A stretch of 64,000 nucleotides of DNA from Candidatus Heimdallarchaeota archaeon. Lineage in GTDB: Archaea; Asgardarchaeota; Heimdallarchaeia; JABLTI01. The notes beneath the pieces are model-generated. The model was given only the letters and a program-made list of their open reading frames with translations, was not told the origin of the DNA and searched no databases. Position numbers and translations under genes: made by a program. The stretch is taken from positions 24,353 to 88,352 of the forward strand of contig JAGXNT010000049.1 of assembly GCA_019894765.1 (NCBI GenBank). The letters run 5' to 3'. Positions 26,784 through 35,942 of the stretch are shown here, piece after piece; position 1 is the first letter of the stretch, and every line of letters starts with the position of its first letter.

Positions 26784-26799
26784 AGATCGGGTGAAATTA

Positions 26800-27756
26800 T
26801 TGTCAGGAATCCAAAAGAAAATATCACCTTTTACTAAGCATTTTGAAGCTCGAAAAGATATTTTAAATTCATGGATAAAACATATGGAGTTTAAAAGAAA
26901 TCCATTTCTAGGATTTACATTACCAAATCCTGAACTATTGGTTGAAATGTCTGAATTCCTTGAATCATTAGTTGATATTGTTGTTTCGAATGAAAGACCA
27001 GCAATATTTTTACGTGGTCCTGTTGGAGTTGGTAAATCAACACATTTAATATTAATTCGAAGAGATATACAAAATTTACAAGATCTACATGGCAACGCCT
27101 TTAGAACAGCTTATATTGATAGATCAGGATTACACGCCCGACAATTTGCTAGATTATGTGCAATTGGATTTAATGTGAAATTCAATAAGACAGATGATTC
27201 TGATGAAATAATGGATTCAGTTGGTAAAGATATCATAGAAAAATTCTCCAAAGAGAAAATAAGATCAATTTTACTTGCTGAGGATATTAGTGAAAATCAG
27301 CACGAGATTTTTAGTAAACTACAATATTTAGCAGACTTGAATGCTGAGAAAACTGAAGAACCGATTGCTACAATTATTATGACTGGAACAAGTGAGTATT
27401 TTCAAGCATTGGCTGCAGTCTTACCCCAGATAGCAGATAGGAGCGAACCAATTGATGTACCTCGATTTGAGTGGAGACATTCTAGAGAATTCATTGGAAG
27501 AAGAATAGCTTATGCAAAAGGAGAGATTTCTAGCTTCGACATTAATGATTTCAATATTGATCCATTTCATGAAGATGCTGTAAAGATTCTTGCTGAGAGC
27601 TCCCAAGGAATACCAAGAGATTTAAGGCTATTATGTAGAGCGTCAGTAAGTGTCGCCGCGGATGCCCTCTTACGTAAAGAAGGAAAAGGCGAAGTTACTT
27701 ACGAAATCGCTAAAGTTGTCTCTGAATATTATCAATCTTTCTTAAGTGATGTGTAA
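26800..27756 (+). CDS. Orc1/Cdc6-like AAA+ ATPase without winged helix
   Basis: The 318-residue protein has an AAA+ core with Walker A GPVGVGKST (about 73-81), a following RRDIQNLQDLHG helix, an altered Walker B ILLAEDISE (about 147-155), a sensor-like TIIMTGTSEYF strand and a lid with SQGIPRDLRLLCRASV. It resembles Orc1/Cdc6 but ends after the lid with no DNA-binding winged helix. I chose the TTG at 26800 because GGGTGA lies five bases upstream; the in-frame GTG at 26791 is inside that site. Next to an RHH gene and heptamer arrays it is the likely NTPase of a segregation or replicon-maintenance module. A remote transposition-type ATPase role is possible. Confidence 0.75.
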   Translation: MSGIQKKISPFTKHFEARKDILNSWIKHMEFKRNPFLGFTLPNPELLVEMSEFLESLVDIVVSNERPAIFLRGPVGVGKSTHLILIRRDIQNLQDLHGNAFRTAYIDRSGLHARQFARLCAIGFNVKFNKTDDSDEIMDSVGKDIIEKFSKEKIRSILLAEDISENQHEIFSKLQYLADLNAEKTEEPIATIIMTGTSEYFQALAAVLPQIADRSEPIDVPRFEWRHSREFIGRRIAYAKGEISSFDINDFNIDPFHEDAVKILAESSQGIPRDLRLLCRASVSVAADALLRKEGKGEVTYEIAKVVSEYYQSFLSDV

Positions 27757-27765
27757 ATTTTTTGA

Positions 27766-27799
27766 GTAATATTTATATTGCATGTATTACACATATTTA
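27766..27799. repeat. Heptamer array I (3-4 units) in the RHH promoter
   Basis: GTAATAT, ATATTGC, GTATTAC and the weaker ATATTTA begin at 27766, 27775, 27784 and 27793, exactly 9 bp apart. They fill the 65-bp gap between the AAA stop and the RHH start, as expected for autoregulation by the RHH protein. Confidence 0.65.
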
Positions 27800-27821
27800 T
27801 TATTGAAAGATGGTGTAAGAA

Positions 27822-28151
27822 ATGAGCCTGTTACAGAAATATAGAAGAGATGAAACAAAAAAAACAACTCCTGAAGAAGAGAGACAAACAGCTATACAGC
27901 AACCTAAGAAAGAGGAAAAACCTATTGCTCCTAAAACAAGTGTAAAAAAGATTGAGAGAAGCAAGATCGATAAAACACCAGGTATAAGGAGTAGACCAGT
28001 TATTTCAGCTACTGTAAGGCTTGAATTAGTTGAAGCACTTAACACTTTAACTGATGAAAAATATCTGAATAGATCAAAATTCATTGAAGATGCACTAATA
28101 CGTACAATAAAAACTGAATTTCCGGATATTGCATCAAAATATGGATTTTAA
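27822..28151 (+). CDS. Ribbon-helix-helix DNA-binding protein with basic tail
   Basis: The 109-residue protein has a flexible Lys/Glu/Gln-rich N-terminal tail (about 1-50). A C-terminal RHH domain follows, with strand PVISATVRLELVEALNTL and helix 2 NRSKFIEDALIRTIKTE. This layout of an unstructured tail and C-terminal RHH is that of partition proteins such as ParG, omega and SegB, which use the tail to stimulate an ATPase and the RHH to bind repeated heptads. The AAA gene precedes it and heptamer arrays flank it on both sides. Start ATG follows GGTGT. I infer it binds the 9-bp arrays. Confidence 0.8.
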   Translation: MSLLQKYRRDETKKTTPEEERQTAIQQPKKEEKPIAPKTSVKKIERSKIDKTPGIRSRPVISATVRLELVEALNTLTDEKYLNRSKFIEDALIRTIKTEFPDIASKYGF

Positions 28152-28158
28152 TAATTAA

Positions 28159-28210
28159 TTATTACAAATATTTCAAGTATTACATGTAATACTAGTTTTT
28201 CATGTAATAC
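28159..28210. repeat. Heptamer array K (6 units, with 18-bp perfect palindrome)
   Basis: TTATTAC, ATATTTC, GTATTAC, GTAATAC, GTTTTTC and GTAATAC begin at 28159, 28168, 28177, 28186, 28195 and 28204, 9 bp apart. Units three and four form the perfect palindrome AGTATTACATGTAATACT (28176-28193). It starts just after the RHH stop codon. Confidence 0.75.
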
Positions 28211-28323
28211 TCGAATTCAATCAATTGTTTAATTTTTAATTTTAAAAATCTTAAAAATATAAATTTCAAAGTATTTGAATTATCAATCTATATAATAATA
28301 TATAGGTACATGTGAAACTAAAT

Positions 28324-28348
28324 GTATTACTTGTATTGCAAGTAATAT
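28324..28348. repeat. Heptamer array C (3 units)
   Basis: GTATTAC, GTATTGC and GTAATAT begin at 28324, 28333 and 28342, exactly 9 bp apart. Confidence 0.7.
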
Positions 28349-28457
28349 TCAGCATATTTTACGTAATTAATTCTAAATTGAGTCAGGAATAGTAGTTTTA
28401 GAAGCAATACTACTCAGATCACAAACATAGACTATTTGTTAATAATAGATATATCAA

Positions 28458-28536
28458 GTATTGTAAATATTACAAGTATTATTTGTAATACATGTAATAT
28501 TTGTATTTTAAGTAATTCATATATTATTTGTATTAT
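28458..28536. repeat. Heptamer array E (9 units), the longest array
   Basis: Heptamers begin at 28458, 28467, 28476, 28485, 28494, 28503, 28512, 28521 and 28530, nine consecutive 9-bp steps: GTATTGT, ATATTAC, GTATTAT, GTAATAC, GTAATAT, GTATTTT, GTAATTC, ATATTAT, GTATTAT. The phase may extend upstream (ATATATC at 28449). Confidence 0.75.
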
Positions 28537-28709
28537 TACTATTTCTAGCAATTATTAACTAAAATTAATCAAATTACCTTCTAATGTGATAATTGACAAG
28601 AGATGAAACGTTTCAGGATAATTCCTATATTTCTGCATCTATCTTTGATCTTTAATTAGTTAAAACTAACTAAAATATAATCTGAATTATTAAACTACGA
28701 ATACTCCAT

Positions 28710-28734
28710 GTAATATAAATATTACATGTATTAC
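28710..28734. repeat. Heptamer array F (3 units)
   Basis: GTAATAT, ATATTAC and GTATTAC begin at 28710, 28719 and 28728, exactly 9 bp apart. Confidence 0.7.
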
Positions 28735-29046
28735 ACAACACTTTTTGTAAGTAAAACCAACATTTAGGTATTAGTAAATGCTTGTATTTTATGATACTAG
28801 AGTTACAAATAGTCAGTTTTTATCTAAAAAATGGTATAAATTTACGCCTATACTTGAGCTTTAGATGATATTTCACTGATAGTCAGATATTATTTGGTAT
28901 TATATGGCATTAAATCAATTATTTCTTGTTGTTTTGATACCGTCATATCCAAGATCAATTAAACTGGGAAAATTAATCAAATATCTTGATTAGGTTAGCT
29001 GTTTAAATCAATTTAGTGATTAGAAATATCATGTCTTAGATATAAT

Positions 29047-29071
29047 GTATTACTTGTAATACAAATATTAC
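29047..29071. repeat. Heptamer array G (3 units)
   Basis: GTATTAC, GTAATAC and ATATTAC begin at 29047, 29056 and 29065, exactly 9 bp apart, about 200 bp before the 167-residue gene. Confidence 0.7.
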
Positions 29072-29262
29072 TCAAAATGTCATTTTATCCAGTAAAACAA
29101 GCGATTTTTCTCTAAAAAATGCATGCCAGAAATCAAATGAAATATGGACAGTTTGTTAGTAATTTTAGGCAATTTTAGACTTTTATTGAGTTATTGATGT
29201 TAAACAGAAACATTTTATAGTGATGACTATAAGTCGTATTATATTGTATACCGGGTGAGTTT

Positions 29263-29766
29263 ATGAGTAAAAAGGTAATAAAAGACATAAAGTTACGAGT
29301 AAAAGAAATTCAAGAGAATCCAATAATTAAGTTATTTTATGAAGATGTTAAATCTACAGGTAAAGGATCAAAAGAATGGACGAATCTTACTAAAATACAG
29401 TTAGAAACACTACTTGTGGATATTGTAACAGATGAAATAAATCCAAAATTAGGATATTTAGAAAGAGGAAAATTAAGAGGGGTTACAAAAAGATCATTCT
29501 ATAGAACCCTGGAACAAGCTAGATTGAATTTAATTAGAGCAATTTTTACAATAATGGTTGCTTCATTTCTCAATATTATAGATTCACCTAGATTATCAGA
29601 TTTCAATGAGTTATCGCAAAATTTCTTGGATTTAGTTACAATAAATAATCTTGAGAATCAAACTCCGGAAGAGAAAAAGAAATGGATTAAGATTTACACA
29701 AAAATGATATTTGATAATGTCCAAAATTTGAAAAAACAGACAGCTTTAGCGAACCAAGAAAAGTAA
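29263..29766 (+). CDS. Helical basic protein of the AAA/RHH locus, unknown
   Basis: The 167-residue protein is all-helical and basic, with a central GKLRGVTKRSFYRTLEQARLNLIRAIFTI region (about 69-97) that could be a helix-turn-helix, followed by a hydrophobic helix and a C-terminal Lys/Gln-rich tail. No family is recognised. CGGGTGAG precedes the ATG, like the AAA gene. Its stop codon overlaps a heptamer pair (29763-29778), and a GTATTAT heptamer lies at 29236 before it, so it belongs to the same regulated unit as the AAA and RHH genes. It is a candidate third component, perhaps DNA-binding or membrane-associated. Confidence 0.65.
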   Translation: MSKKVIKDIKLRVKEIQENPIIKLFYEDVKSTGKGSKEWTNLTKIQLETLLVDIVTDEINPKLGYLERGKLRGVTKRSFYRTLEQARLNLIRAIFTIMVASFLNIIDSPRLSDFNELSQNFLDLVTINNLENQTPEEKKKWIKIYTKMIFDNVQNLKKQTALANQEK

Positions 29767-29778
29767 TACTTGTATTAC
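29763..29778. repeat. Heptamer array H (2 units) overlapping a stop codon
   Basis: GTAATAC at 29763 and GTATTAC at 29772 are 9 bp apart. The first contains the TAA stop of the 167-residue gene. They mark the right edge of the locus, before hypF. Confidence 0.65.
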
Positions 29779-29798
29779 AGATAATGTGATACTCTTTG

Positions 29799-32120
29799 TT
29801 AATCTTTTGCTTTCATTGCGGCAATTATTGCTTGACCGCTGCTTATACCGCCATCACCACATGGCAAGGATTTGTGTTGTAAGAATTCTAATTTAGCGCT
29901 TTTTACTTTCTTTGCTATTTGACGAGTGATTATATCATTATAGGCAACACCACCGGTAAAGCCTATTTTCTTAATAGCATTTGATATAGCATAATTAATT
30001 GCTAAGTCTGAAAATTGATTTGCTAAATAATGATGAATGGCTAATGCAATATCTGCTGGTTGCTTACCAGAGTTCAATAATTCATATGCTTGATGCAATA
30101 AGGATGTAGTATCAATTATTTCCGTATTCTCTTCGAATACTTCAAATTCTATCTTTCCTAGTCTGCCTTTACGCGCTAGTGCTTCGAGAATTATCGCAGG
30201 TTCTCCTTCGTATGTTCTTTCATAACAAGCTTTAAGCAAAGCACTTGCTGCAGCCAAAATTCTACCGGTGCTTGTGGAATAAAAGACATTAATTCCTTTG
30301 TTTAATTGTGATAGAGCAATTTGTATTTCATTTTCTCCGCCAGGCAAACTATTTGGGTGAGCTTTCAATAGTAGTTCTGATAACTCATTTTCGGAGTATT
30401 TCTTTGATAAAATACCTATAACCATTCTAATTGGAAAATATGTAGCCCGATCGCCCCCAATCATAGGTTGTTCTTCGAGATGTCCTATTCTTTTGAAATC
30501 GGAATAAGAACTATGAAATATTTCTCCACCCCATATTTTCCCGTCAGAACCATAACCAACGCCATCAGCAATGATAGATACGATATCTTCTTCTTTCGGT
30601 ACGTGATTATCTAACATTAATGCAACAGCATGAGCGTGATGATGCTGTATTTTATACAAAGATGCATTATGTTCTTCTTTGATTTTCTCTGCTAATTTTG
30701 AAGATAGGAAATTTGGATGTAAATCACTACCAATTGAATCATAAGAATTTATATCTAATAATGAACTCATATGATTAATTGATGATTCAAGAAAAGCTAA
30801 AGTTTCAAGAGTTTCTACATCTCCAATAAATTGTGTTGGAAAACATCGATTAGTTGTGGCAATTGCTCCTGTAGATGTTAAAAGTGGTCCAACACCTAAT
30901 GAAGAAAACTTACCTAGATCAAATGGTAGATTAATGGGCTCAGGTACCCAACCTCGAGATCTTCTAATTAAAACAGGATTATCATTTGCAAAACGTAAAA
31001 CACTATCATCTGCTCGTTGGAAAATTCTTCTATTGTGCAATAAGAAATAATCCGCTAGTTCACCGGCATTTTCCAGAATCTCATCATTTTCAATATACAT
31101 TGGAATTTCAGATGGATTTGCACTTGTTAATATCAAAGCTGGATCATTGATTTCATCTAAAATTAGTGAATGTATCCCTGAATAAGGAAGCATTACACCT
31201 ATATTGTAAAGTTTTGGTGCAATCCACTCTGATAATGGAAAAGGTTCTTTTTTATCTAATAATACAATAGGTCTTCGATAACTTGTCAATAATTCTTCTT
31301 CAATTGAATTAATTACAGCATATTTTTCTACATCTGCAATTGACCTAGAAATAACAGCGAAAGGTTTATACTTTCTTTTGCCTTTTCGAGTTCTTAATTT
31401 TAATATAGTTTCATCATTGTTTACTGAACATGCTAAATGTGTTCCCCCAATCCCTTTAATTGCAATTATGTTTCCTTCAGAGATTAATTTGCTGATTTCT
31501 TTGATTACATTTGGTAATTCTAATTTTTTCCCACTTTTGTTATAGAGTGATAATTTTGGACCACATCTTACACAACAAGTAGTTTGGGCATGATGCCTAC
31601 GATCAAGCGGATCATTGTATTCTTTACTGCAAGATTCACAAAGAGGAAAATCTTTCATGGTTGTATTAGGTCTATCGTATGGTAATTTAGTGATGGTTGT
31701 ATATCTAGGACCGCAAATAGCACATGAAGTGAAAGCGTATTTATATCGATAATCATTTTGATTTTCCATATCACTTAGACATTTATCACATAAAGAAATA
31801 TCAGGTGGAAGGTAAGAAACACCTCCAACTTTCTGTTTTGAGCTTTTTTGAATTTCAAAGATTGCGAATTGATCTTGGAAACTGCTCCAAGTAACTTGAA
31901 AATCTTCATACTTAGCTAAATATGGTTTATCGTACTTTAGGGAATCAACAAATTTCAACAGAATTTCCTTTAATCCCTCAGCTACAATTAATACTCCAGC
32001 ATCCCCTTGGTTTCTCACGAATCCTGTTAACCCTAGCTTCATTGCTGTCTGATAAACAAAAGGTCTAAAGCCAATTCCTTGAACTATTCCTCTGCAAATG
32101 ACTTTTACTCGAGACCTCAA
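29799..32120 (-). CDS. hypF: Carbamoyltransferase HypF
   Basis: The 773-residue protein is full-length HypF, which converts carbamoyl phosphate to the thiocyanate donor for the cyanide ligands of [NiFe] hydrogenase. Domains in order are: an N-terminal acylphosphatase domain (about 1-90, GIVQGIGFRPFVYQ), a double zinc finger (about 105-190, CDKC, CAIC, CESC and CCVRC), a YrdC-like domain (about 205-390, IKGIGGTHLAC) and a Kae1-like domain (about 400-770, with HHHAHAVALM and the final GGVAYN and GDGGISSGQ). It supports an active hydrogenase in this organism, as does hypD 19 kb away. Confidence 0.97.
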   Translation of the reverse strand: MRSRVKVICRGIVQGIGFRPFVYQTAMKLGLTGFVRNQGDAGVLIVAEGLKEILLKFVDSLKYDKPYLAKYEDFQVTWSSFQDQFAIFEIQKSSKQKVGGVSYLPPDISLCDKCLSDMENQNDYRYKYAFTSCAICGPRYTTITKLPYDRPNTTMKDFPLCESCSKEYNDPLDRRHHAQTTCCVRCGPKLSLYNKSGKKLELPNVIKEISKLISEGNIIAIKGIGGTHLACSVNNDETILKLRTRKGKRKYKPFAVISRSIADVEKYAVINSIEEELLTSYRRPIVLLDKKEPFPLSEWIAPKLYNIGVMLPYSGIHSLILDEINDPALILTSANPSEIPMYIENDEILENAGELADYFLLHNRRIFQRADDSVLRFANDNPVLIRRSRGWVPEPINLPFDLGKFSSLGVGPLLTSTGAIATTNRCFPTQFIGDVETLETLAFLESSINHMSSLLDINSYDSIGSDLHPNFLSSKLAEKIKEEHNASLYKIQHHHAHAVALMLDNHVPKEEDIVSIIADGVGYGSDGKIWGGEIFHSSYSDFKRIGHLEEQPMIGGDRATYFPIRMVIGILSKKYSENELSELLLKAHPNSLPGGENEIQIALSQLNKGINVFYSTSTGRILAAASALLKACYERTYEGEPAIILEALARKGRLGKIEFEVFEENTEIIDTTSLLHQAYELLNSGKQPADIALAIHHYLANQFSDLAINYAISNAIKKIGFTGGVAYNDIITRQIAKKVKSAKLEFLQHKSLPCGDGGISSGQAIIAAMKAKD

Positions 32121-32212
32121 TTATTTTTCCTCAGCATATGATTGACTTTACTAATTAAATAGTTAATTAACAACTTGTATAAAATATCAGCTATTTACTT
32201 GCTAAGAATACT

Positions 32213-33697
32213 TTACTTCATATCGTTGAATAAAAAGAAATTATCTGGAAATACCCACTTATCATCTTTATAAAATTTATAAGGAATAGGACGGAAAATC
32301 CCACTTGTTTTAGAAGCGAGAGAAAATTGAGTATTCTTGAGAATTGGCAGAGTCTCACACACTAAATCGTTTAACCGGTGTGCACCATTCATTAAATCGA
32401 CTGTAATTATCGCACCTCCATTTCTAAATGAATATGAAAAAGTTTGAGGCATTCTGAGAATGATTTTTTCAATCGTACTTAGATTTTCCTCTGATATTTT
32501 CTCATAAAATAGGATTGCTGATTGATTCAAGCCCATATAATACAGTAAGATCATTGGGAATAATAATTTCTTAACTCTCTCAATGTGAAAATTAGTATCA
32601 TCCCAAGAAAGCGATAGCCTTTTAGATATTGTACGAACTGAACTATCTAAATCTCGCCTAAACAACGTCATAACCTTGAGGTCATTTTCTGTGAATTTTA
32701 CTGGATCTCCTTCAAATGAGAAGCGTTGAAATGCCACATTGGAGTCATCAGAGTTTTCATTCATACTTAAGATTCGTTCTTTAAACCAATCAATAAAGAA
32801 TCCAGGTTTATTTGCTGTTAAGACAGAAGGTCTTTTCGAATATGTGTAATATGAGAAATTAAGATTATTTGAAATTGTTTTTACTTCATCACAATAGAAA
32901 GATCTAATCTTATTTGATTCACTCAATCTTACTAGGTATTCGAATAATTTCTTTTCTTGGAATTTTGGAATTGTTAGAGAGACAATATAATCATATCTTT
33001 GATTGGGGCAACGACGAATAGTTCTCGTATAAGGGGAAGAGAAATATTTGGAGATAGATTCTTGAAATTCAGGAGTTGATTCAATTAGAATTATATATAG
33101 ATTCAAACCAATTTTAGGAAAATTAACGGTTCCTGTAACTCGAAAGTATGCATTATTTCGAAGATAGCCGATTCGACGACTGATATAATTTGTACGAACT
33201 TGTAATTTTTTTGATAATAATTCATTAGTATAATATTGTTGTGTACCAATTAATTCTCTAATTGTTTCGATAATTCTAACATCCATTTCAGATAAAGGCA
33301 CAACATAATATCTTTCCAAATCATACAAAATAGCACATGATTCATAAAAAGATAAATCTTGGAATTTCGACATTTGTTCTAGTACTGTCTCAATAAACAA
33401 GCCATTCATGATCTTGTTTAGATATATGAAATCGATATATGGTCTATAATGGAATTCTCCCATAGGAAGTTGAACAATTTGGTGAGGAGATTTTTCTCGC
33501 CAAAATTCTAGCAACTCATATCTTTCATCATCATCCTCAAGATGTCTATAAATATATAGAAATCCTAAATCTAATGCTATTTGAGAGTTCAATTCTTTGA
33601 CTTTCGGATACAATTCCAACATCATTTTATCGAAAATATTTGAGAAATTTAAATCGTTACTAATTGATTCCAGATTCTCGAATAATTGTTGTGGCAT
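32213..33697 (-). CDS. Double Lrp/AsnC-like winged-helix regulator
   Basis: The 494-residue protein contains two winged-helix-plus-effector-like halves. The first HTH lies near residues 135-185 (LSEMDVRIIETIRELIG, then SKKLQVRTNYISRRIGYLRNN) and is followed by a RAM-like alpha/beta region (VNFPKIGLNLYIILIES). The second HTH lies near 335-375 (FTENDLKVMTLFRRDLDSSVRTISKRL) with another alpha/beta region. An N-terminal 120 residues are of unknown fold. This is a duplicated Lrp-like regulator, more common in archaea. It is alone, divergent from uvrC, so regulation of uvrC is possible but unproven. Confidence 0.65.
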   Translation of the reverse strand: MPQQLFENLESISNDLNFSNIFDKMMLELYPKVKELNSQIALDLGFLYIYRHLEDDDERYELLEFWREKSPHQIVQLPMGEFHYRPYIDFIYLNKIMNGLFIETVLEQMSKFQDLSFYESCAILYDLERYYVVPLSEMDVRIIETIRELIGTQQYYTNELLSKKLQVRTNYISRRIGYLRNNAYFRVTGTVNFPKIGLNLYIILIESTPEFQESISKYFSSPYTRTIRRCPNQRYDYIVSLTIPKFQEKKLFEYLVRLSESNKIRSFYCDEVKTISNNLNFSYYTYSKRPSVLTANKPGFFIDWFKERILSMNENSDDSNVAFQRFSFEGDPVKFTENDLKVMTLFRRDLDSSVRTISKRLSLSWDDTNFHIERVKKLLFPMILLYYMGLNQSAILFYEKISEENLSTIEKIILRMPQTFSYSFRNGGAIITVDLMNGAHRLNDLVCETLPILKNTQFSLASKTSGIFRPIPYKFYKDDKWVFPDNFFLFNDMK

Positions 33698-33803
33698 TAA
33701 TGATCATAATCCTCTTCTCATTTTTCATTGCACTCATAAATTATGAGAACAATGTATCATGTTATCATTTGAGCTAATCGACCAAGAGTTAGTTAAAAAA
33801 GAA

Positions 33804-33843
33804 CTATAAAAACACCAAGAGAAGGACTTTAGATTTGAATAAT
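33804..33843 (+). promoter_or_regulatory. Promoter-like element upstream of uvrC
   Basis: CTATAAAAACACCA (33804-33817) is identical to 20326-20339, with a similar downstream AGAGAAGGACTTTAGATTTGAAT. It lies 116 bp before the uvrC start. A second TATA-like ATAAATTATAATT follows at about 33845. Confidence 0.45.
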
Positions 33844-33919
33844 CTATAAATTATAATTATCTATTAATATCATAAAAGTAAAAGAAGTTTAAAGTTATAA
33901 CAGTGAAAAGTGAAAATAA

Positions 33920-35770
33920 TTGACTGCTGAAAATAAGGATGATTTGTTACTAAGAATAAAGTCTTTTCCAGATAAACCAGGAATTTATTCTATTAAGGAT
34001 GAAAAGGGGAAAGTAATCTACATTGGAAAAGCTAAATCATTGAAAAAGAGAATCTCTTCGTATTTTATTGAGGGAGCTCTTGATAGAAAAATAATTTCAA
34101 TAAAAGAATTAGCAAGAAATGTAGAGTTTATAGTAACAAATACAGAAACCGATGCGTTAATACTTGAAAACAGTCTAATAAAATTGCATAAACCTAAACT
34201 AAATGTTAGGTTAAAAGATGATAAAACATATCCATATCTAAAAATCACTATCAGTGAAAAGTACCCAAGAGTAGAAATTATAAGAAACAGGGAAGATAGT
34301 AGTGATCTTTTTTTTGGACCATATACAGATGTAAAATCATTACGAATAGCGTTAAAAAAAGCTCTAACAATTTTCCCATTAGCAAGATGCAAAAAACCAA
34401 TAATTGAAGGTAAAGTAGATCGTTCGTGCCTATTTTTCCAATTAGATAGATGCTTGGCACCATGTGTAGAGAAGATTGATTTAAAAAAATATTTGAAAAC
34501 TGGTAAGCAATTTATAAAATTGTTTGAGGGAAAACAACGAGAACTAGTAAAAGAGCTAAGGGAGGAGATGGAAAAAGCTTCAAAACAATTGGACTATGAA
34601 AAAGCAGCTCAATTGAGAGATAAGGTTCTAGCATTGGAGAAATTAGTGCAAAAACAGACAATTATTTCCAAAGACGTAAATGCTGAATATGACTTAATTG
34701 GTTTATATAAAACTCAAAATGTATTCTTGGCTCAAATATTAGCAATGAGACAAGGAAGAATCACTGAGCAAAAACACTTTGTAATGGATTTACCATTTGA
34801 TCTGAGTGATGATGAAATCTTAACATCGTTTATTAAACAATATTATTCTAAAACGGATTTTATTCCTAGAAAAATTTTAACAAAAATAGAAATAGAGGAT
34901 GAAATTACAATTAATACTTGGTTAAAAGACAAACTAAAGCAAGAAAAAACTGAGACAATAATTGTAAGACCAAAAACAAGTGAACAGAGGGCATTTATTG
35001 AGCTTGCATATTCAAATGCTAAAACTAATTATCACACAATAACTAGGGAGCAGAAAATGAGGGATGACAAAATCACCGCAGGATTACAAGAACTAAAAAA
35101 TATATTAGACTTAAAAGAAGAGCCAAAAAGAATTGAGGGATATGATATTTCAACCTTACTCGGTTCTGATACCGTTGGTTCTTGTGTTGTTTTTGAGAAT
35201 GGCTTGCCCAAGAAAAAGGATTATCGAAAATTTATAATAAAAACAGTTGAAGGACAAGATGATTACGCTTCAATGCGAGAAATGGTTAAGAGAAGATTTA
35301 CAGGTAGTTTAGCTAAAAAAGATCCAAATCCTGATCTCATTCTTATTGATGGAGGTCCTGGACAAATAAGTTCGATTTTATCAGTATTAAATGAAATCAA
35401 CACAAACATTCCTATCATAGGACTATCAAAAGAATTTGAGGAAATTCATTTTACTGATGATAGAAGTTCGATTATTTTAGATCAAAAATCTGAAGCATTA
35501 ATGGTTTTACAAAGAGTGAGGGATGAAGCACATAGATTCGCTGTAAGCTTCCATAGGCAAAGAAGGGCAAAAAAAATGGTTAAATCCTCTCTTGAGGAAA
35601 TTCCTAATGTTGGTGAAAAAAGAATTAAGATATTACTCGAGTATTTCGGTAGCTTTGAAAACATCAAAAATGCCAGTGTTGATGAATTGGAAAAGGTAAA
35701 AGGCATTAGTCGGAAACTTGCATTAGAGATTTCAGAATTTTACAGTAAGAAAGAATTTACTTTTAGCTAA
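33920..35770 (+). CDS. uvrC: Excinuclease ABC subunit C
   Basis: The 616-residue protein is full-length UvrC, the dual-incision nuclease of bacterial nucleotide excision repair. Domains in order are: GIY-YIG (about 10-95, PGIYSIKDEKGKVIYIGKA), a cysteine-bearing linker (CLFFQLDRCLAPC), UVR motif (about 205-240), RNase H-like endonuclease (about 385-540, EGYDIS and LILIDGGPGQ), and tandem helix-hairpin-helix (about 555-612). It starts with TTG. UvrABC is bacterial but occurs in some archaea by transfer. UvrA and UvrB are not in the window. Confidence 0.96.
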   Translation: MTAENKDDLLLRIKSFPDKPGIYSIKDEKGKVIYIGKAKSLKKRISSYFIEGALDRKIISIKELARNVEFIVTNTETDALILENSLIKLHKPKLNVRLKDDKTYPYLKITISEKYPRVEIIRNREDSSDLFFGPYTDVKSLRIALKKALTIFPLARCKKPIIEGKVDRSCLFFQLDRCLAPCVEKIDLKKYLKTGKQFIKLFEGKQRELVKELREEMEKASKQLDYEKAAQLRDKVLALEKLVQKQTIISKDVNAEYDLIGLYKTQNVFLAQILAMRQGRITEQKHFVMDLPFDLSDDEILTSFIKQYYSKTDFIPRKILTKIEIEDEITINTWLKDKLKQEKTETIIVRPKTSEQRAFIELAYSNAKTNYHTITREQKMRDDKITAGLQELKNILDLKEEPKRIEGYDISTLLGSDTVGSCVVFENGLPKKKDYRKFIIKTVEGQDDYASMREMVKRRFTGSLAKKDPNPDLILIDGGPGQISSILSVLNEINTNIPIIGLSKEFEEIHFTDDRSSIILDQKSEALMVLQRVRDEAHRFAVSFHRQRRAKKMVKSSLEEIPNVGEKRIKILLEYFGSFENIKNASVDELEKVKGISRKLALEISEFYSKKEFTFS

Positions 35771-35942
35771 ATACGAAAATACACTTGTTAAAATCATTTT
35801 TTTCTCTATTAAAATATAACTAACACTATCTATCGCAATACCTATATATGAGCAATGAGATATATTAGGAAGCAAATAAAAGTTTAAAAAAGCAAAAAAC
35901 ATGAAATTTGTAGTTATAAATTTGAAAATGAGATGTTGAAAA

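Larger units (their letters stand above)
28152..29262. other. Centromere- or origin-like non-coding region with heptamer arrays
   Basis: This 1.1-kb stretch is extremely AT-rich and has no credible gene. It carries five clusters of a GTAWTAC-type heptamer, each internally phased at 9 bp: 28159-28210, 28324-28348, 28458-28536, 28710-28734 and 29047-29071. The clusters are separated by 100-310 bp of AT-rich DNA. It lies between the RHH gene and a 167-residue unknown gene and looks like a partition site or a replication origin. Confidence 0.6.

Noticed and set aside
28152..29262. CRISPR or transposon in the AAA/RHH gap
   Set aside because: Heptamers are too short and contiguous, and no terminal repeats or transposase was seen.
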